Shown here: in pieces, positions 62,307-64,000 of the stretch
Numbering within the stretch: the stretch's first letter is position 1
Layout: every line of letters begins with the position of its first letter
NCBI RefSeq assembly: GCF_000188155.2
Contig: NZ_KE124774.1
Coordinates: forward strand, 3,922,934-3,986,933
DNA: 64,000 nucleotides
Source: Methylocystis sp. ATCC 49242
Lineage (GTDB): Bacteria > Pseudomonadota > Alphaproteobacteria > Rhizobiales > Beijerinckiaceae
Direction: 5' to 3'
Made by a program: the position numbers and the translations under genes
Notes under the pieces: model-generated
Told to the model about the DNA's origin: nothing
Databases searched by the model: none
The model's input: only the letters and a program-made list of their open reading frames with translations

Positions 62307-64000
62307 ATGACAAGCCCTCAACCCTTCGCTTTAGTTACTGGAGCAACCGGATTTATCGGGCGTCGTCTCGTTGCGCTTCTTACGGACAAGGGCTGGCGGT
62401 TGCATTTGTTTACGAGAGTTGGGTCGAATCCATCAGTCTTAGCGCCAGACGCAAGGGTGTTTGTCGGAGATATTTTTTCGTCCGGCGCCATCGCTTCCGT
62501 CGCATGTGGCGCTCAGGCTATTTTTCATCTCGCAGGAATTGCTTCGGTTCGGCTCTCGAACGAGAATCCCGTGGCAGCGAGGCGACTCGCGGCGGAAGGA
62601 ACGCGCGCCGTAGTCGAGGCCGCGCGGAAGGCTGGCGTTCCGCGCGTTGTAATGCTTTCGTCCGCTCACGTTTACGGTGAGCCGCAATATCTTCCGATCG
62701 ACGAAAAGCATCCGCTTGCGCCACGAACAGAATATGCAAAAGCCAAGCTTGCGGCGGAAGTGGCGGCGCGCGATTTTGGGAGCGCGCAGGGAATTTCCGT
62801 TCGCATCTTGCGACTGTTCAATGTGTACGGACCCGGGCAGTCGAGCGAAGTCGTGACAGCGGAAATCATCCAGCAGGCGCTGTCGGACGGAGCTATTCGC
62901 CTTCGTGATGCATCAGTGCGCCGGGACTTCGTTTATGTCGACGATGTCGCTGAAGCGCTGCTGGCGGCGAGCTCGGATGGAGTCGCTGACGGAGTTTATA
63001 ATATCGGCAGCGGAGCAGCAATTTCGATTGGCAACATCGCCGCGCGCGTCGAATGCCTGTTAGGTCGCGAGCCGACACGCTGGAGCGAGGGGGGCGAAGA
63101 CGAGCTTCGCTGCAATATCAGTAAGGCCGTGACATATTTGGGTTGGGCGCCGAGGACGGATCTGGACGCAGGGCTGAGGCGCACCATCGACGCTGCGCGT
63201 TTACCCGATAGTCATGACAGCGCTCGGGCCAATGCGAGTGCATATCGCGATCTGCCAAAGGTTTCCATTGTAATTCCGGTTTATAATGGCGCGAACTATC
63301 TCGCTGAGGCGATCGACAGCGCTCTTGCGCAAACCTATGCGAACATCGAAGTTATTGTGGTCAATGACGGCTCCGATGACGGGGGAGCCACGGCAAGAAT
63401 CGCGCAGGACTACGGTAACCGGGTTCGCTATTTCGAAAAGTCGAATGGAGGCGTCGCCAGCGCGCTGAACCTTGGCATCGCCGCCATGCGTGGCGAATTC
63501 TTCAGCTGGCTGAGTCACGATGATCTCTATCATCCTGAAAAAGTCGCCTGTTCCATCGACGCCTTGCGGGCGGCGGGGCGGCCCTCGTTGGTTTTTTGTG
63601 ATTTTGCCTATTTCGACGAAGGAGGGGACACCATTCACGAGGTTCGTTACGATGGTGGGAAAGAATGTGAACGACCGATCGATGCTCTGCTGGGCGGCAG
63701 GTTTAATGGTTGCACCTTTCTGATACCGCGGCGGACCCTTGAGGATCTTGACGGCTTTCGTGAAGGATTGCCGACGACCCAGGATTATGAATTGTGGTTG
63801 CGGATTACTGACCGTCTCCCTTTCATCCACGTTCCGCGCCTGCTTGTTCGCCAGAGACTGCATCCGCTGCAGGGGTCGCGGACGAGCAGTCATCTCGATG
63901 AAGCCGACAGGCTCATGGTTCATATCGTGGATCGCGCTTCGTTCAACTCGATGCGGCGCCATGAAGGTTCGGTCGAAGCCTTTTTGGTTCGGCAAGCGCG
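62307..64000 (+). CDS. SDR epimerase fused to a GT2 glycosyltransferase (3' end beyond the window)
   Basis: The frame is open from ATG 62307 to the end, 564 codons, with no stop. Residues 1-300 are an extended [34 protein letters not shown], catalytic YAKAK after [16 protein letters not shown] and [15 protein letters not shown]. Residues about 318-564 are a GT2 domain: [39 protein letters not shown] and [15 protein letters not shown]. It is divergent from the epimerase operon. The fusion would let one polypeptide convert an NDP-sugar and transfer a sugar. Right end missing. Confidence 0.88.
   Translation, partial: MTSPQPFALVTGATGFIGRRLVALLTDKGWRLHLFTRVGSNPSVLAPDARVFVGDIFSSGAIASVACGAQAIFHLAGIASVRLSNENPVAARRLAAEGTRAVVEAARKAGVPRVVMLSSAHVYGEPQYLPIDEKHPLAPRTEYAKAKLAAEVAARDFGSAQGISVRILRLFNVYGPGQSSEVVTAEIIQQALSDGAIRLRDASVRRDFVYVDDVAEALLAASSDGVADGVYNIGSGAAISIGNIAARVECLLGREPTRWSEGGEDELRCNISKAVTYLGWAPRTDLDAGLRRTIDAARLPDSHDSARANASAYRDLPKVSIVIPVYNGANYLAEAIDSALAQTYANIEVIVVNDGSDDGGATARIAQDYGNRVRYFEKSNGGVASALNLGIAAMRGEFFSWLSHDDLYHPEKVACSIDALRAAGRPSLVFCDFAYFDEGGDTIHEVRYDGGKECERPIDALLGGRFNGCTFLIPRRTLEDLDGFREGLPTTQDYELWLRITDRLPFIHVPRLLVRQRLHPLQGSRTSSHLDEADRLMVHIVDRASFNSMRRHEGSVEAFLVRQA

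Overview
The window comes from a high-GC alphaproteobacterium, most likely a Hyphomicrobiales member of the Methylocystis/Methylosinus or Beijerinckiaceae-Bradyrhizobium type. The evidence is the FtcR/FlbT/FlaF style of flagellar control, full CtrA boxes (TTAA-N7-TTAA), a class I PHA synthase, a DnaG whose zinc-finger ligands are all replaced, and palindromic repeats of the rhizobial type. The genus is inference: no rRNA or methane-oxidation gene is present. No tRNA, rRNA, CRISPR array, insertion sequence or prophage was seen.

Layout. 1-5260: tail of an unidentified (possibly PLP-dependent) enzyme, an ATP-grasp ligase, an amino-acid permease, a small histidine-rich metal-binding protein, a DUF3775 protein and alanine dehydrogenase. 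5257-18256: a flagellar block. The regulator ftcR lies behind a perfect CtrA box. A long minus-strand run follows (flgE, flgK, flgL, flaF, flbT, flgD, fliQ, flhA, fliR, fliJ-like, flgJ-like, FlgN-like, FliL-like), with several uncharacterised partners and a PilZ-like protein. 18281-31581: mostly housekeeping genes: phaC with a long Lys/Ala-rich tail, a nickel-permease-like HupE gene divergent from nikR, dnaG-rpoD, two REP-like palindromes, an MFS transporter, a DUF1345 membrane protein and farnesyl-diphosphate synthase.

31647-42647: an accessory island that looks like a stress, RNA-repair and phosphoribosyl-metabolism system. On the minus strand lie a PRPP synthetase with a PAS-like N-terminal domain, a BLUF blue-light sensor and an alpha/beta hydrolase. 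On the plus strand is a tightly packed six-gene run: an HPF-cold-shock fusion, archease, RNA ligase RtcB, a COG2187-type kinase, a phosphoribosyltransferase, and a 951-residue ACP-AMP ligase-acyltransferase fusion. This is the best candidate for a poorly described system.

43198-51550: a complete chemotaxis operon (mcp, cheW, STAS, cheY, cheA, cheR, cheB, cheY, cheD and a CheT-like gene with a D-x-x-x-Q phosphatase motif). It looks less GC-rich than the housekeeping block. It is followed by about 1.4 kb without a convincing gene, which contains a candidate structured small RNA on the minus strand.

52917-64000: a surface-polysaccharide or glycosylation locus. It holds a GT4-GT2 fusion, then convergent to it a translationally coupled minus-strand operon (SDR epimerase, sugar nucleotidyltransferase, an unknown protein, a GT4 enzyme and a 1174-residue repeat protein). 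The window ends inside an SDR-GT2 fusion that runs off the right edge.
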